DNA of 64,000 nucleotides, from NCBI GenBank assembly GCA_963723235.1, contig CAVRPV010000019.1, positions 1-64,000 on the forward strand, read 5' to 3'. Shown one piece after another: positions 51,495 through 60,531 of the stretch. The translations under genes and the position numbers were made by a program. The stretch's first letter is position 1. Every line of letters begins with the position of its first letter. The notes below the pieces were generated by a model that saw nothing but the letters and a program-made list of their open reading frames with translations, ran no database searches and was not told the DNA's origin. Origin of the DNA: CAIRTM01 sp963723235. Its GTDB lineage: Bacteria > Desulfobacterota > WTBG01 > CAIYCZ01 > CAIRTM01.

Positions 51495-54149
51495 ATGAGC
51501 GATACTGAACTGGACAAAAGCTACGACCCGCATACGGTCGAACAGAGATGGTATGAAATCTGGAAGGACAAGGGTTTCTTTAAAGCCTCAGGAGATAGCG
51601 GCGCCGAGCCCTATTGCATCGTCATCCCGCCCCCGAACGTTACCGGCTCCCTGCACATGGGCCATGCCCTGAACAACACCCTGCAGGACATTTTGATCCG
51701 CTTCAAGCGCATGCAGGGCTGCAACACCCTGTGGCAGTGCGGCACCGACCATGCGGGCATCGCGACCCAGAACGTGGTGGAGCGCGATCTTGCAAAAGAA
51801 AACATGACACGCTTTGACCTTGGCCGCGAGGCTTTTATCGAGCGCGTCTGGCAGTGGCGGGCCCAGTACGGCGGGATTATCGTCAATCAGCTCATGAAAC
51901 TCGGAGCCTCGTGCGACTGGTCGCGCGAGCGCTTTACCATGGATGAAGGCTGCTCGCGCGCCGTGCGTGAAGTATTTGTCACGCTGCATGCAGAAGGCCT
52001 GATCTACCGGGGTGAAAAACTGATCAACTGGTGCCCGCGCTGCCACACGGCCCTGTCCGATCTGGAAGCCGAGCATGAAGACATTCAGGGCAATCTCTAC
52101 TACATCCGATATCCATCACCTGACGGATCGGCCCACCTGTGCGTTGCCACGACGCGGCCCGAGACCATGCTGGGCGATACGGCCATTGCAATCAACCCCG
52201 AAGATGAGCGCCACCTGAACTGGCAGGGAAAATGCGTGGTGCTGCCGCTCATGAACCGCGAGATTCCCGTTATCGCCGACAGCTATGTTGACCTTGAATT
52301 CGGAACCGGGGCCCTGAAAATCACCCCGGCGCACGATCCCAATGACTTTGAAATCGGGAAAAAATATGGCCTGCCGACAATCAAGGTCATCGACAATAAC
52401 GGCTGCATGAGCGCAGAGGCCGGACCCTACGCGGGCCTTGACCGCTTTGAGGCCCGCACAAAAATTGTTGCCGATCTTGAAGCCCTGGGCCTGATTGAAA
52501 AAATCGAACCGCACATGCACGCGGTCGGGCACTGCTACCGCTGCAAGAGCATTGTTGAGCCCAATCTGTCCATGCAGTGGTTTGTGGATGTCAAGCCCCT
52601 GGCCGAGAAGGCCATCGAGGCCGTCAAGGACGGCCGCACGCGCATCATTCCGTCCACCTGGGAAAAAACCTATTTTGAATGGATGAACAACATCCGCGAC
52701 TGGTGCATCTCGCGCCAGATCTGGTGGGGCCACCGCATACCGGCCTGGTTCTGCAGCCAGTGCGATCATATCACGGTCGCAAAAGATGATCCTGAGGCCT
52801 GCGCCGCATGCGGCAGCCCCGACATCACGCAGGAAAGCGATGTGCTGGATACCTGGTTCAGCTCGGCCCTGTGGCCGTTTTCAACCCTGGGCTGGCCGGA
52901 TAAAACCCCGGAGCTCGCAAACCTGTATCCCACGTCCTGCCTGGTAACCGGATTTGACATTCTCTTTTTCTGGGTGGCCCGCATGATGATGATGGGCCTT
53001 AAATTCATGGGTGACGTGCCCTTCCGGGACGTCTACATTCACGCCCTGGTGCGCGACGCGCACGGCCACAAGATGAGCAAATCCAAGGGCAACGTGATCG
53101 ATCCCCTGGAGATTATTGAGAAATTCGGCACAGACAGCTTCCGCTTCACCCTGACGGCCATGGCTGCCCAGGGCCGCGATATCAGCCTGTCTGAAGAGCG
53201 CATTGAAGGCTACCGCCATTTCGTCAACAAGCTCTGGAACGCTTCGCGCTTTGCGCTCATGCATGTTGAGGGCTGCACCCCCGGCCTGCCAGAAGGCAGC
53301 CTCGAGCTGAAGGACCGCTGGATTTTGAGCCGGCTCAACAGCGTTATCATTCAAGTACGTGATGCCCTTGAGGGCTATCGCTTTAACGAAGCAGCCAATG
53401 CCCTGTACCAGTTCGTGTGGCGTGAATTCTGCGACTGGTATGTTGAAATGGCCAAGCCGTCCCTGTATGACCGCGACAATGCCGCTCAGCGCGGCTGCAC
53501 CCAGCAGGTGCTCTTTCATGTGCTGCGCACGATAGTCGAGCTGCTGCACCCGATCATGCCCTTTGTCACCGAGGAAATCTGGCAAAAACTGCCGGGTAAA
53601 GGTGAAAGCATCGTGGTGACCGCGTTCCCGCAGGCTGACCGTGCGCGCATACTGCCCGATGTTGAAGCCAGCATGGAGCACCTCTTCCAGTTTGTTACGG
53701 CCGTGCGCACTATACGCGCTGAGATGAACATAGCGCCGTCGGCCCGGCCGGCTGCTGACCTCTTGTGCCATGACAGCATTGTTGAAGCGCTGCTGCGTCA
53801 GCACACCGACCTGATCTGCAGCCTTGCAGGCCTTTCTCAGGCCACGGTGCACGAAACATTCGCACGCTCCAATACGGCTGCGGCGGGTGTTGTTGACGCC
53901 GGTGAGGTGTTTGTGGAACTTGAAGGCATCATTGATTTTAATGAAGAAGGCAAACGCCTGGAGCGCGAAGCCGCCAAACTGAAAAAAGATATCGATTTTA
54001 TCAGCGGCAAGCTGGGCAACCCAAAATTCGTGGATCATGCCCCGGCCGACATCGTGCAAAAAGAGCGTGAAAAGCTCTGTGTGATTGAAGGCAAACAGGC
54101 AAAACTTCAGGAAAACATCGCGCGCATCGCTTCGCTGCGCACGTGCTGA
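51495..54149 (+). CDS. valS: Valyl-tRNA synthetase
   Basis: 884 residues, normal length. It has class I HIGH as N-V-T-G-S-L-H-M-G-H-A-L, an editing domain (TTRPETMLGDTAIAINPED), and the K-M-S-K-S-K-G-N loop. Also present are the anticodon-binding region and a C-terminal coiled coil (FNEEGKRLEREAAKLKKDI). No truncation or shift. A nadC gene follows after 25 bases, so they are probably co-transcribed. Confidence 0.98.
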   Translation: MSDTELDKSYDPHTVEQRWYEIWKDKGFFKASGDSGAEPYCIVIPPPNVTGSLHMGHALNNTLQDILIRFKRMQGCNTLWQCGTDHAGIATQNVVERDLAKENMTRFDLGREAFIERVWQWRAQYGGIIVNQLMKLGASCDWSRERFTMDEGCSRAVREVFVTLHAEGLIYRGEKLINWCPRCHTALSDLEAEHEDIQGNLYYIRYPSPDGSAHLCVATTRPETMLGDTAIAINPEDERHLNWQGKCVVLPLMNREIPVIADSYVDLEFGTGALKITPAHDPNDFEIGKKYGLPTIKVIDNNGCMSAEAGPYAGLDRFEARTKIVADLEALGLIEKIEPHMHAVGHCYRCKSIVEPNLSMQWFVDVKPLAEKAIEAVKDGRTRIIPSTWEKTYFEWMNNIRDWCISRQIWWGHRIPAWFCSQCDHITVAKDDPEACAACGSPDITQESDVLDTWFSSALWPFSTLGWPDKTPELANLYPTSCLVTGFDILFFWVARMMMMGLKFMGDVPFRDVYIHALVRDAHGHKMSKSKGNVIDPLEIIEKFGTDSFRFTLTAMAAQGRDISLSEERIEGYRHFVNKLWNASRFALMHVEGCTPGLPEGSLELKDRWILSRLNSVIIQVRDALEGYRFNEAANALYQFVWREFCDWYVEMAKPSLYDRDNAAQRGCTQQVLFHVLRTIVELLHPIMPFVTEEIWQKLPGKGESIVVTAFPQADRARILPDVEASMEHLFQFVTAVRTIRAEMNIAPSARPAADLLCHDSIVEALLRQHTDLICSLAGLSQATVHETFARSNTAAAGVVDAGEVFVELEGIIDFNEEGKRLEREAAKLKKDIDFISGKLGNPKFVDHAPADIVQKEREKLCVIEGKQAKLQENIARIASLRTC

Positions 54150-54174
54150 GGCATCTCTTCGTGAGTGCAAAAAG

Positions 54175-55017
54175 ATGAACGAACATTCACAGAGCGCAGC
54201 GTCGGATTTGATCACCATGGCCCTGGCCGAGGACCTCGGCAGCGGTGATATAACCACTGCACTGCTGATAGATCCGCAGCAGGCGGGCCGTGCCGTGATT
54301 ATTGCCCGGCAGGATCTTGTATGTTGCGGCCTGGACGTGGTAGAGCAGGTATACGCGCGCATTAATGCTGATGTCAGCATGCACAGGCTTACCAATGAAG
54401 ATGAGCGCGTCTCCTCCGGCAGCACCATGGCCGAGCTGCAGGGACCTTTCCACGCGCTGTTGACCGGGGAGCGTGTCGCGCTCAATTTCCTGCAGCGTCT
54501 CTCGGGCATTGCTACGCTTACACGGACGTTCGTCGATGCCATCTCGCATACCCGGGCTACATTGCTCGATACCCGCAAGACAACCCCGGGCTGGCGCGTC
54601 CTCGAAAAAATGGCCGTGCGCTGCGGAGGCGGTGCCAACCATCGCATGGGCCTTTTTGACGCAATCCTGATCAAGGAAAATCACATTGCCGCCTGCGGCG
54701 GCATCAAGCCCGCCCTTGAAAAAACACGGGCGGGCGGGCGGCATATGAAAATTGAAATCGAGGTGCGCTCGCTGGATGAATGTAAGCAGGCCCTTGACTG
54801 CGGGCCCGACATGATCCTGCTTGACAACATGTCGTGTGACGATATGCGCCGTGCCGTGGCCCTGAATGCGGGCCGGGTCCTGCTTGAGGCTTCCGGCAAT
54901 GTCAGCCGTACAACCATCGCAGATATTGCCGCAACCGGTGTCGATTATATTTCAGTGGGCGCGCTGACGCATTCGGCTCCGGCAGCCGATGTAAGCATGC
55001 TGATTGAACCGGCATAA
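54175..55017 (+). CDS. nadC: Nicotinate-nucleotide pyrophosphorylase (carboxylating)
   Basis: 280 residues. It converts quinolinate and PRPP to nicotinate mononucleotide for NAD. Signatures are AEDLGSGDITTALL, LNFLQRLSGIATLT, DTRKTTPGWRVLEKMAV, CGGGANHRMGLFDAILIKENH, E-I-E-V-R-S-L-D-E, L-L-D-N-M and E-A-S-G-N-V. Start ATG 54175 fits the family N-terminus. It follows valS by 25 bases and precedes coaX; a birA gene often found here in related genomes is not present. Confidence 0.96.
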   Translation: MNEHSQSAASDLITMALAEDLGSGDITTALLIDPQQAGRAVIIARQDLVCCGLDVVEQVYARINADVSMHRLTNEDERVSSGSTMAELQGPFHALLTGERVALNFLQRLSGIATLTRTFVDAISHTRATLLDTRKTTPGWRVLEKMAVRCGGGANHRMGLFDAILIKENHIAACGGIKPALEKTRAGGRHMKIEIEVRSLDECKQALDCGPDMILLDNMSCDDMRRAVALNAGRVLLEASGNVSRTTIADIAATGVDYISVGALTHSAPAADVSMLIEPA

Positions 55018-55044
55018 TGCACCGATGCTCTCGATTGCAGGATC

Positions 55045-55199
55045 GCGTTAACAGGTACTAAAAATGTATCTTTTTCAGGTTGTTCAAAAATATCTGGATG
55101 CAAGGCGCGCGAAGCCGGGAGAAATGAGGCGTACTTTCCGTACGCCGCAATGAAAAACGGCGAGCGCAACGCAGCAGACGGGTATTTTTCAACAACCTG
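55045..55199 (+). repeat. Modular palindromic element, copy 9
   Basis: Preamble GGTACTAAAAATGTATCTTT, left end TTCAGGTTGTTCAAAAAT at about 55074, core GGCGTACTTTCCGTACGCC, right end ATTTTTCAACAACCTG at 55199. Both ends share a change (GGTTG, CAACC), so the pairing is kept. This is a compensated base change. Confidence 0.88.
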
Positions 55200-55226
55200 C
55201 CAAACTCCCGAAGAACGGTGAATACT

Positions 55227-55991
55227 ATGCTCATTACAATTGATATCGGCAATACCAACACGACGATCGGCCTTTTCAATGAAGCTACGCTGCTCGACTT
55301 CTGGCATGTGGGAACCGATACGCACCGGACCGCCGATGAATACCGCTTCGTGCTGGAGGCCCTGATCAAGGGAGCCGACATTTCACTGCGACAGGTTCAG
55401 GGCGCATGCATCGCCAGCGTGGTGCCGCAGCTTACTGCCACCTGGCAGCAACTGTGCGAACGCTGCTTCGGCGTCCCAACCCTGGTGGTCGACGCCGATT
55501 CGCACCTCGGCATAACCATATACTATGACAACCCGCGCGAACTGGGCATCGACCGTGCGCTGGCCGCGGCAGCCGCCTACAAAAAATTCAACACTGACAT
55601 GATCGTCATCGACTTCGGCACGGCCACGACCATGGACTACATAAGCAAACAGGGAGTCTTTCTGGGCGGCTCCATCATGCCCGGCTTTAAAACCGCGTCC
55701 GAGGCGCTTTTCGAAAAAACGCGCAAACTGCCCCGCATAGAGTATGACCTGCCGCAGGGCATGCTGGGCACCAATACGACCGCATGCCTGCAAATCGGCA
55801 TTCTGGGCGGCTACTGCCTGATGATTGAAGCCATGGCAGAACGCATCAGGCAGCAGGTACAGGGCGCACCCACCGTGGTCGCCACCGGAGGCCTTGCCCC
55901 GCTGATTGCACGCCACACTGACGTCATAGAAGAGATTGATGAACACCTGCTGCTGCAGGGTTTAAAGCTGGCATACGAGCTGAACAAGTAA
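55227..55991 (+). CDS. coaX: Type III pantothenate kinase
   Basis: 254 residues from ATG 55227 (an upstream GTG reads in frame). It is an ASKHA-fold kinase that phosphorylates pantothenate, the first step to CoA. Signatures are IDIGNTNTTIGLF, VDADSHLGITIYYDNP, IDRALAAAAAYKKF, I-D-F-G-T-A-T-T-M-D and GGSIMPGFKTASEAL. It needs a monovalent cation (family knowledge). Confidence 0.95.
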   Translation: MLITIDIGNTNTTIGLFNEATLLDFWHVGTDTHRTADEYRFVLEALIKGADISLRQVQGACIASVVPQLTATWQQLCERCFGVPTLVVDADSHLGITIYYDNPRELGIDRALAAAAAYKKFNTDMIVIDFGTATTMDYISKQGVFLGGSIMPGFKTASEALFEKTRKLPRIEYDLPQGMLGTNTTACLQIGILGGYCLMIEAMAERIRQQVQGAPTVVATGGLAPLIARHTDVIEEIDEHLLLQGLKLAYELNK

Positions 55992-56022
55992 AAAGGTTCA
56001 ACTTTGACGGTCACACAAAAGT

Positions 56023-56103
56023 TCGTCACACCGCTGAAAACCGGTGTCCAGTACTTTCGCAAGATCCGGTAATTCCTGGATTCCGGCTTTCGCCGGAATG
56101 ACG
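56023..56103. repeat. ATTCCGGCGAAAGCCGGAAT-type palindromic repeat (inverted)
   Basis: Reverse-oriented copy of the repeat at 50319-50400: CGTCACACCGCTGAAAACCG first, GGATTCCGGCTTTCGCCGG at the end. It starts 32 bases after coaX. Confidence 0.85.
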
Positions 56104-56174
56104 GGAAACAGACAATCCGGTCTTCAAGAAGAAGTATCAACCTACCGCTGAAAGTTTATTAAGATAAATCGGTT

Positions 56175-56310
56175 CGGGCTGTTCAAAAATGTTCAGATGC
56201 AAGGCGCGCGAAGTCATGAGGAATGAGGCGTACTGTTGCGTACGCCGCAAAGACGAATGACGAGCGCAATCCCGCCATGGCGGGACAGATAAGCGTTTTT
56301 CAACAGCCCG
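56175..56310 (+). repeat. Modular palindromic element, copy 10
   Basis: Left end CGGGCTGTTCAAAAATG, right end GTTTTTCAACAGCCCG: the outermost bases changed together, keeping the stem. Core GGCGTACTGTTGCGTACGCC and CCCGCCATGGCGGG lie inside. It ends 16 bases before the yggT ATG. Confidence 0.9.
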
Positions 56311-56326
56311 CTAAGAAAGGATTTCA

Positions 56327-56881
56327 ATGATTGGCCTGCTTACCCTGATCCACTATGCCGCCTGGCTATACATGATGATCGTGATTGTGCGGGCGCTGCT
56401 CTCGTGGGTAAATCCCGACCCCCGCAACCCGGTTGTGGTATTCCTGCGTCGCGCAACCGACCCGCCCCTGTACTTTATCCGCAGGAACTTCCCGCTGCCG
56501 CGCACCGCCATTGACCTTTCGCCGATCATACTGCTGATAGCCCTGATGCTGATCGACACCTTCATTGAACTCACACTGCAGAACCTCCGGCTGCAGCTGC
56601 CGGTAAATGTTGCCCGCAATCTGCTGTATGCAGTCGTGATGGCAGTCCTGTCACTGTTGCGGATATATATGTTCATCATCATAATACGAACGATAATTTC
56701 CTGGGTAAACCCGGACCCGTATAATTTCCTGGTCCGTGCTATTTACGATATTACCGAACCGGTTCTGGACCGGGTTCGCAGACTGCTGCCGGTTGCCATG
56801 GGTGGTTTTGATTTTTCACCGGTTATTGTTATTGTCATACTCTATGCCGTCAGCAACCTGCTGGTATCCATACTGCGTTAA
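56327..56881 (+). CDS. yggT: YggT family integral membrane protein
   Basis: 184 residues with two YGGT repeats, each a helix pair with a conserved S-W-x-N-P-D-P (LLSWVNPDPRNP; IISWVNPDPYNF). Function unsettled; YggT proteins are linked to osmotic stress and, through neighbouring divIVA, to division. It lies 14 bases before divIVA and heads the yggT-divIVA-yggU unit. Confidence 0.9.
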   Translation: MIGLLTLIHYAAWLYMMIVIVRALLSWVNPDPRNPVVVFLRRATDPPLYFIRRNFPLPRTAIDLSPIILLIALMLIDTFIELTLQNLRLQLPVNVARNLLYAVVMAVLSLLRIYMFIIIIRTIISWVNPDPYNFLVRAIYDITEPVLDRVRRLLPVAMGGFDFSPVIVIVILYAVSNLLVSILR

Positions 56882-56895
56882 ACGAGGAGTGGATT

Positions 56896-57762
56896 ATGCC
56901 GAAGATACAACACAACCCACGGGAAACAAACGAGCCGCACGGAGTTTCGCTTCAGGCCTCTGATGTGCTGCAGCAGACCTTTGCAGTTACATTTCGCGGG
57001 TATGACAGGCTGGACGTTGATTCCTATCTTGAAATTGTCGCCCAGGAAATGGATCGCCTGAACAATCATACTATGACGTTGATTGATGACCTGAAAGCGG
57101 CCCGGCAGGAACTCTCACTCCTGGAGAAACAAAAGGAAAACATCAATGAGGCCCTGATAACAGTACAAAAACTGGCCGGGGAAGTACAAAAGAAAGCGCA
57201 GGCAGAGGCAGAACGCCTGATGAAAGAAACACGGGACAAAGCCCGGGAGATCGTTACACAGGCGCAGGCACAGATGCAGGCCCAGAAGGATGAGATCACC
57301 CGCATGCGTGAGCGCGCGGAAAGCGAGGCCCGGAACTGTGTTGATGCAGCCCGTCAGGAGGCTGCGCGCATTATAAACGAGGCGCATGAACAAGCCTCAA
57401 AGAGTCATGAGGAGGCCGACAGCATTACGAGTCAGGCGCAGGATCAGGCCCGCGCGCTGATTGAAGACAGCCGCAGTCAGGCGGACGCAATCCTGGATGA
57501 GGCCCGCACAAAAAACACTGCGGCACAGGAAGAAGCCGACCGCATCCGGGCGCAGGCCGCACAGGAAGCCCAAGCCATTATCGACAAGGAACGCGCAGAA
57601 TCAGAGCATTTGCAGGAAGATCTGCAGCGTTCTCACACAAAACTGCAGGATGAACTTGCGGTGCTCACGCAGCAAAAAAATCAGTTCGAAACATCATTTC
57701 GCGCTTTGATTGAAACCCACCTGAAGCTGATGGAAGGCAATGGAGAGCAAAAGTCCGACTGA
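56896..57762 (+). CDS. DivIVA domain protein
   Basis: 288 residues. The N-terminal DivIVA motif (F-R-G-Y-D-R-L-D-V-D-S-Y-L-E-I-V-A) is followed by a very long Ala/Glu/Gln-rich coiled coil (about 60-250) and a charged tail. DivIVA proteins bind curved membrane and place division or polar proteins. The many R/K-A-A and Q-A-E heptads are typical. Its stop overlaps yggU. GAGGAG precedes the ATG. Confidence 0.9.
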   Translation: MPKIQHNPRETNEPHGVSLQASDVLQQTFAVTFRGYDRLDVDSYLEIVAQEMDRLNNHTMTLIDDLKAARQELSLLEKQKENINEALITVQKLAGEVQKKAQAEAERLMKETRDKAREIVTQAQAQMQAQKDEITRMRERAESEARNCVDAARQEAARIINEAHEQASKSHEEADSITSQAQDQARALIEDSRSQADAILDEARTKNTAAQEEADRIRAQAAQEAQAIIDKERAESEHLQEDLQRSHTKLQDELAVLTQQKNQFETSFRALIETHLKLMEGNGEQKSD

Positions 57763-58060
57763 CACGCCTGTGAGGGAGGTTGAGAACGGCGTTGAACTGC
57801 ACATCAACGTGCTGCCGCGCTCATCGCGCAACGCTGTCGCGGGTTTTCAGGACAACTGCCTGAAAATAAAAATCAGCAAACCGCCGGTTGACGGGCAGGC
57901 CAATGCCGCGTGTTGCCGACTGCTCTCAGAACTCTTCAACATACCCGCTTCAAAAATCACGGTCGTGCGCGGACACGCCAGCCGGAGAAAGACCGTCAGG
58001 CTTGAAGGGCTCAGCCCGGCAGCAGCCCGCGAGGCACTGCGTTCCATCGTGCAAAGTTGA
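57740..58060 (+). CDS. yggU: DUF167 family protein (YggU)
   Basis: 106 residues. H-I-N-V-L-P-R-S-S-R-N-A-V-A-G-F, L-K-I-K-I-S-K-P-P-V-D-G-Q-A-N and V-R-G-H-A-S-R-R-K-T-V-R-L match DUF167. It overlaps divIVA by 23 bases. Structures of relatives are known, function is not. Confidence 0.92.
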   Translation: MESKSPTDTPVREVENGVELHINVLPRSSRNAVAGFQDNCLKIKISKPPVDGQANAACCRLLSELFNIPASKITVVRGHASRRKTVRLEGLSPAAAREALRSIVQS

Positions 58061-58092
58061 CGCACCTGCAAAAAGTCTGAAAATGCTATTTT

Positions 58093-58175
58093 CAGTCATT
58101 CCGGCGCAGGCCGGAATCCAGAAATCTCAGCCACGTAGAAAGACACTGGACACCGGCCTTCACCGGTGTGACGAA
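58093..58175. repeat. ATTCCGGCGAAAGCCGGAAT-type palindromic repeat
   Basis: CAGTCATTCCGGCGCAGGCC ... CACCGGCCTTCACCGGTG: third copy of this family, same orientation as 50319-50400. Its stem bases changed in pairs (GCAGGCC). Confidence 0.85.
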
Positions 58176-58198
58176 TTTTGCTAAATCATCAAAGCTTA

Positions 58199-58263
58199 GT
58201 AGGGTGCGCCGTGCGCACCGTCGGACAATGCGGTTTTTTGATGGTGCGCATGGCGCACCCTAC
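58199..58263. repeat. GTAGGGTGCGCC-type palindromic repeat
   Basis: GTAGGGTGCGCCGTGCGCAC at the left, GTGCGCATGGCGCACCCTAC at the right. Same family as 31419-31482. Directly follows the previous repeat, so three different repeat families (this one, 58093-58175 and 58285-58440) are stacked in a 380-base gap. Confidence 0.8.
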
Positions 58264-58284
58264 ACGCTGGACACTGATCAATAG

Positions 58285-58440
58285 GATGCGGAAAAAGTAC
58301 TTGATATGGGCTGTTCAAAAATGCCCGGGTACAAGGCGCGTGATGTCATTTGTAAGGGCAAGGCATGCCGTGCCCCTACCCTAGCACGGTGAGCACAATC
58401 CCGCCATGGCGGGATAGACGGACGTTTTTCAACAGCCCGC
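58285..58440. repeat. Modular palindromic element, copy 11
   Basis: Preamble GATGCGGAAAAAGTACTTGA, left end GGGCTGTTCAAAAATG at 58308, then GGCAAGGCATGCCGTGCC, CCCGCCATGGCGGG, and right end GTTTTTCAACAGCCCG at 58440. About 10 bases from the SDR stop codon. Confidence 0.87.
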
Positions 58441-58446
58441 CCCCAC

Positions 58447-59211
58447 CTACAGGCGTGCGCCGCCCGACACCTCGATGGTCTGGCCGGTAATAAAATCGGC
58501 ATCCTCAGACGCAAGGAACAGGATGCAGTTGGCGACATCTGCAGGCCGGGCAACGCGGCCCAGCGGGTAGCGCCCGGCCGCATCCGTGCTGATGGCATCC
58601 CACATCTCAGAGCCGACCTGGTCCTTGATCGCAGCCACATCAACCAGCGCGGGAGCGACAGCATTGACATTGACGTTATACATCCCCAGATTCATGGCCA
58701 TGCCGCGGGTGAATGAAAAGATACCGCCCTTGGACGCGGCATAGCTGTGCTGCATCGGCGTGGGCGCTCCCCGATAGCAGACCGAACACATGTTAACTAT
58801 TTTGCCGCTCTCCTGCGCCATCATGATTTTTGAGGCTTCGCGGCAGCACAGCATGCACGAGGTCAGATTGATACTCAAATTGCGGGCAATGCCCTCAGCG
58901 CTCATTTCGTCAAACCCGATCATGGCCTCATAGTCGCCGCCGGCAATGTTGACCAAAATATCAAGGCGATCAACGTGCTGTCGTGTTTTTTCAAACAGGG
59001 CCACAATTTCAGCTTCACTGGTGAGATCGGCCTGCAGAAAAATACTGCTCCCGGCCTGTGCGCCCAGCGCCTCCAGCGTGTGCTGCCCCCTGTGCGCATC
59101 AATGTCGCTGAGAATGAGCGTGGCACCCTCAGCGGCAAACCGCAGGGCCGTAGCACGACCGATATCGCCGGCAACTCCGGTAATCAAGGCATTTTTTTGC
59201 GCGAGTCGCAT
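58447..59211 (-). CDS. Short-chain dehydrogenase/reductase
   Basis: 254 residues from ATG 59211 (AGAGGA upstream). Rossmann motif T-G-V-A-G-D-I-G-R near the start (T-G-x3-G-x-G with Asp in place of the middle Gly), N-I-A-G-G, and catalytic Y-A-A-S-K (Tyr, Lys). An Asp at the end of the second strand favours NAD(H). The TGQTIEVSGG ending is typical. Substrate unknown; the alternate start 59274 would add a sequence not typical of the family. The Gly-to-Asp change is the one oddity. Confidence 0.87.
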   Translation of the reverse strand: MRLAQKNALITGVAGDIGRATALRFAAEGATLILSDIDAHRGQHTLEALGAQAGSSIFLQADLTSEAEIVALFEKTRQHVDRLDILVNIAGGDYEAMIGFDEMSAEGIARNLSINLTSCMLCCREASKIMMAQESGKIVNMCSVCYRGAPTPMQHSYAASKGGIFSFTRGMAMNLGMYNVNVNAVAPALVDVAAIKDQVGSEMWDAISTDAAGRYPLGRVARPADVANCILFLASEDADFITGQTIEVSGGARL

Positions 59212-59345
59212 AACACACATCCTCTCTCTTTGGCTGGCAGCCCGGGGCTGCGTATTAATTATAAAACCGGCCACATACTGCCGGCTTTGAAAACGCTTAT
59301 GACCTGACTGTAAAGGGACACCGGAACGCTCAGGATAGCCCGGCC

Positions 59346-60152
59346 TTATGCCGCGCCTGCGGCGAGGCCTGTCCTTTCACGCGCGACAGCGGAAGCATAC
59401 ACAAGCTCAATGCCGCTGTGCTTGATTTCCTTCAAAAACCCTTCGAGCACCCGCACGGTTTCAGGGCGGGGATGACCAATGGCAATCGCGCTGCCTGTTC
59501 TCAGGGCCCGGCGTTTTGCCTCAAGCAGTTGCCCGTAAATAGCTTCTGCTTCCAGCGAATTATCAATAAAAAAATTCCTGTACGCCGCTATCATATTAAA
59601 CTCGCGGGCCGTACGAAACGCGACGGAATGGCTTGAGGTAAAACTGTCAACAAAGAAAAATGAGCGCTGCCGGAAAATATCGAGCATGTCGGAAACAGGG
59701 GGGCGTGATTCGGTAAACAAAGATCCCATGTGATTGTTCACGCCGCAGGCAAAGGGCAGCTCCGCCAGGTTCTGCCGGATAATTGCCTCCATGTCTGCGC
59801 GCGTATGCTGCACATACAGTGCACCGGGCCCCGGATCTGCAACGTCACCGTGCGGCTGCATGGGCTGATGCAGCATGATTTCATGACCGGCATGGTGAAT
59901 GTCTTCGGCCAGTTGAGCCGAATACGTAACCTTCGGCAGAATGGAAAAGGTCAACGGAACCCCCAGCTGTAAAAAAGCCCGGGCGTTGCTGCGATTATAG
60001 CCGACATCGTCAATAATAATGGCCAGCCTGGCCGGAGTGCTTTGAGCGGCATCCGTTGCCGCGCGCAGGCACTCTGTTGGTGTGAACAGCGCGGCTGCCG
60101 CGACAAACGAGGCCTGTTTTAAAAACGTACGACGTGAGCTGCGGCTTTGCAT
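59346..60152 (-). CDS. Divergent polysaccharide deacetylase family protein with Tat signal
   Basis: 268 residues. The start S-R-R-T-F-L-K followed by ASFVAAAALFTP is a twin-arginine signal. The mature part is the divergent deacetylase group (DUF610/COG2861): L-A-I-I-I-D-D-V-G-Y-N, P-L-T-F-S-I-L-P, H-E-I-M-L-H-Q-P-M-Q-P, N-N-H-M-G-S and IAIGHPRPETVRVL. These proteins often sit near envelope genes; catalysis is not proven. Start ATG 60152 was chosen because it begins the Tat signal; the upstream extension adds 25 non-native-looking residues. Confidence 0.85.
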   Translation of the reverse strand: MQSRSSRRTFLKQASFVAAAALFTPTECLRAATDAAQSTPARLAIIIDDVGYNRSNARAFLQLGVPLTFSILPKVTYSAQLAEDIHHAGHEIMLHQPMQPHGDVADPGPGALYVQHTRADMEAIIRQNLAELPFACGVNNHMGSLFTESRPPVSDMLDIFRQRSFFFVDSFTSSHSVAFRTAREFNMIAAYRNFFIDNSLEAEAIYGQLLEAKRRALRTGSAIAIGHPRPETVRVLEGFLKEIKHSGIELVYASAVARERTGLAAGAA

Positions 60153-60329
60153 GGCATTCCATTCACAGATGTAACGGCTTGGATTCACTATACAAACCGG
60201 TGCCTGAAAAGTCAACCTCAGGCACACTTTCTACTATAGCACACCACTGCTGCCGGTTAACAGCTTGAGGAAAAATCAATTGTTCTCTACAGCATGTAAC
60301 TTTTTTGTGTACCCTGTTTCTTTTGCTGT

Positions 60330-60531
60330 CATCTCGAACCCGGATGGCAAGGCAGGCTGCGGGAGAGATGTTATGAGGATTGATGAGGCGCTACTATTTC
60401 GTACGCTCGCAAATGACAAAGTGCACGAACACAAGGCTGCAATGCCCTTCAGGGCGAAGCATGCAGTGGCCGTACCGTACGCCGCAATGAGTGACGAACG
60501 CAGCAGACGGACGTTTCGGGAAAGCCTGTGC
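60330..60531. repeat. Degenerate modular palindromic element (copy 13)
   Basis: Recognisable parts only: GAGGCGCTACTATTTCGTACGC in place of the core, GTACCGTACGCCGCAATGA, CGAACGCAGCAGACGGACG and a worn right end GTTTCGGGAAAGCCTGTG at about 60531. The region up to 60531 lies between the deacetylase and uvrD genes and holds no ORF that I trust. Confidence 0.5.

Noticed and set aside
52881..54674. 597-codon open frame on the minus strand
   Set aside because: It lies antisense to valS and nadC, both certain genes. Such frames arise from GC-rich codon bias; its translation has no recognisable domain.
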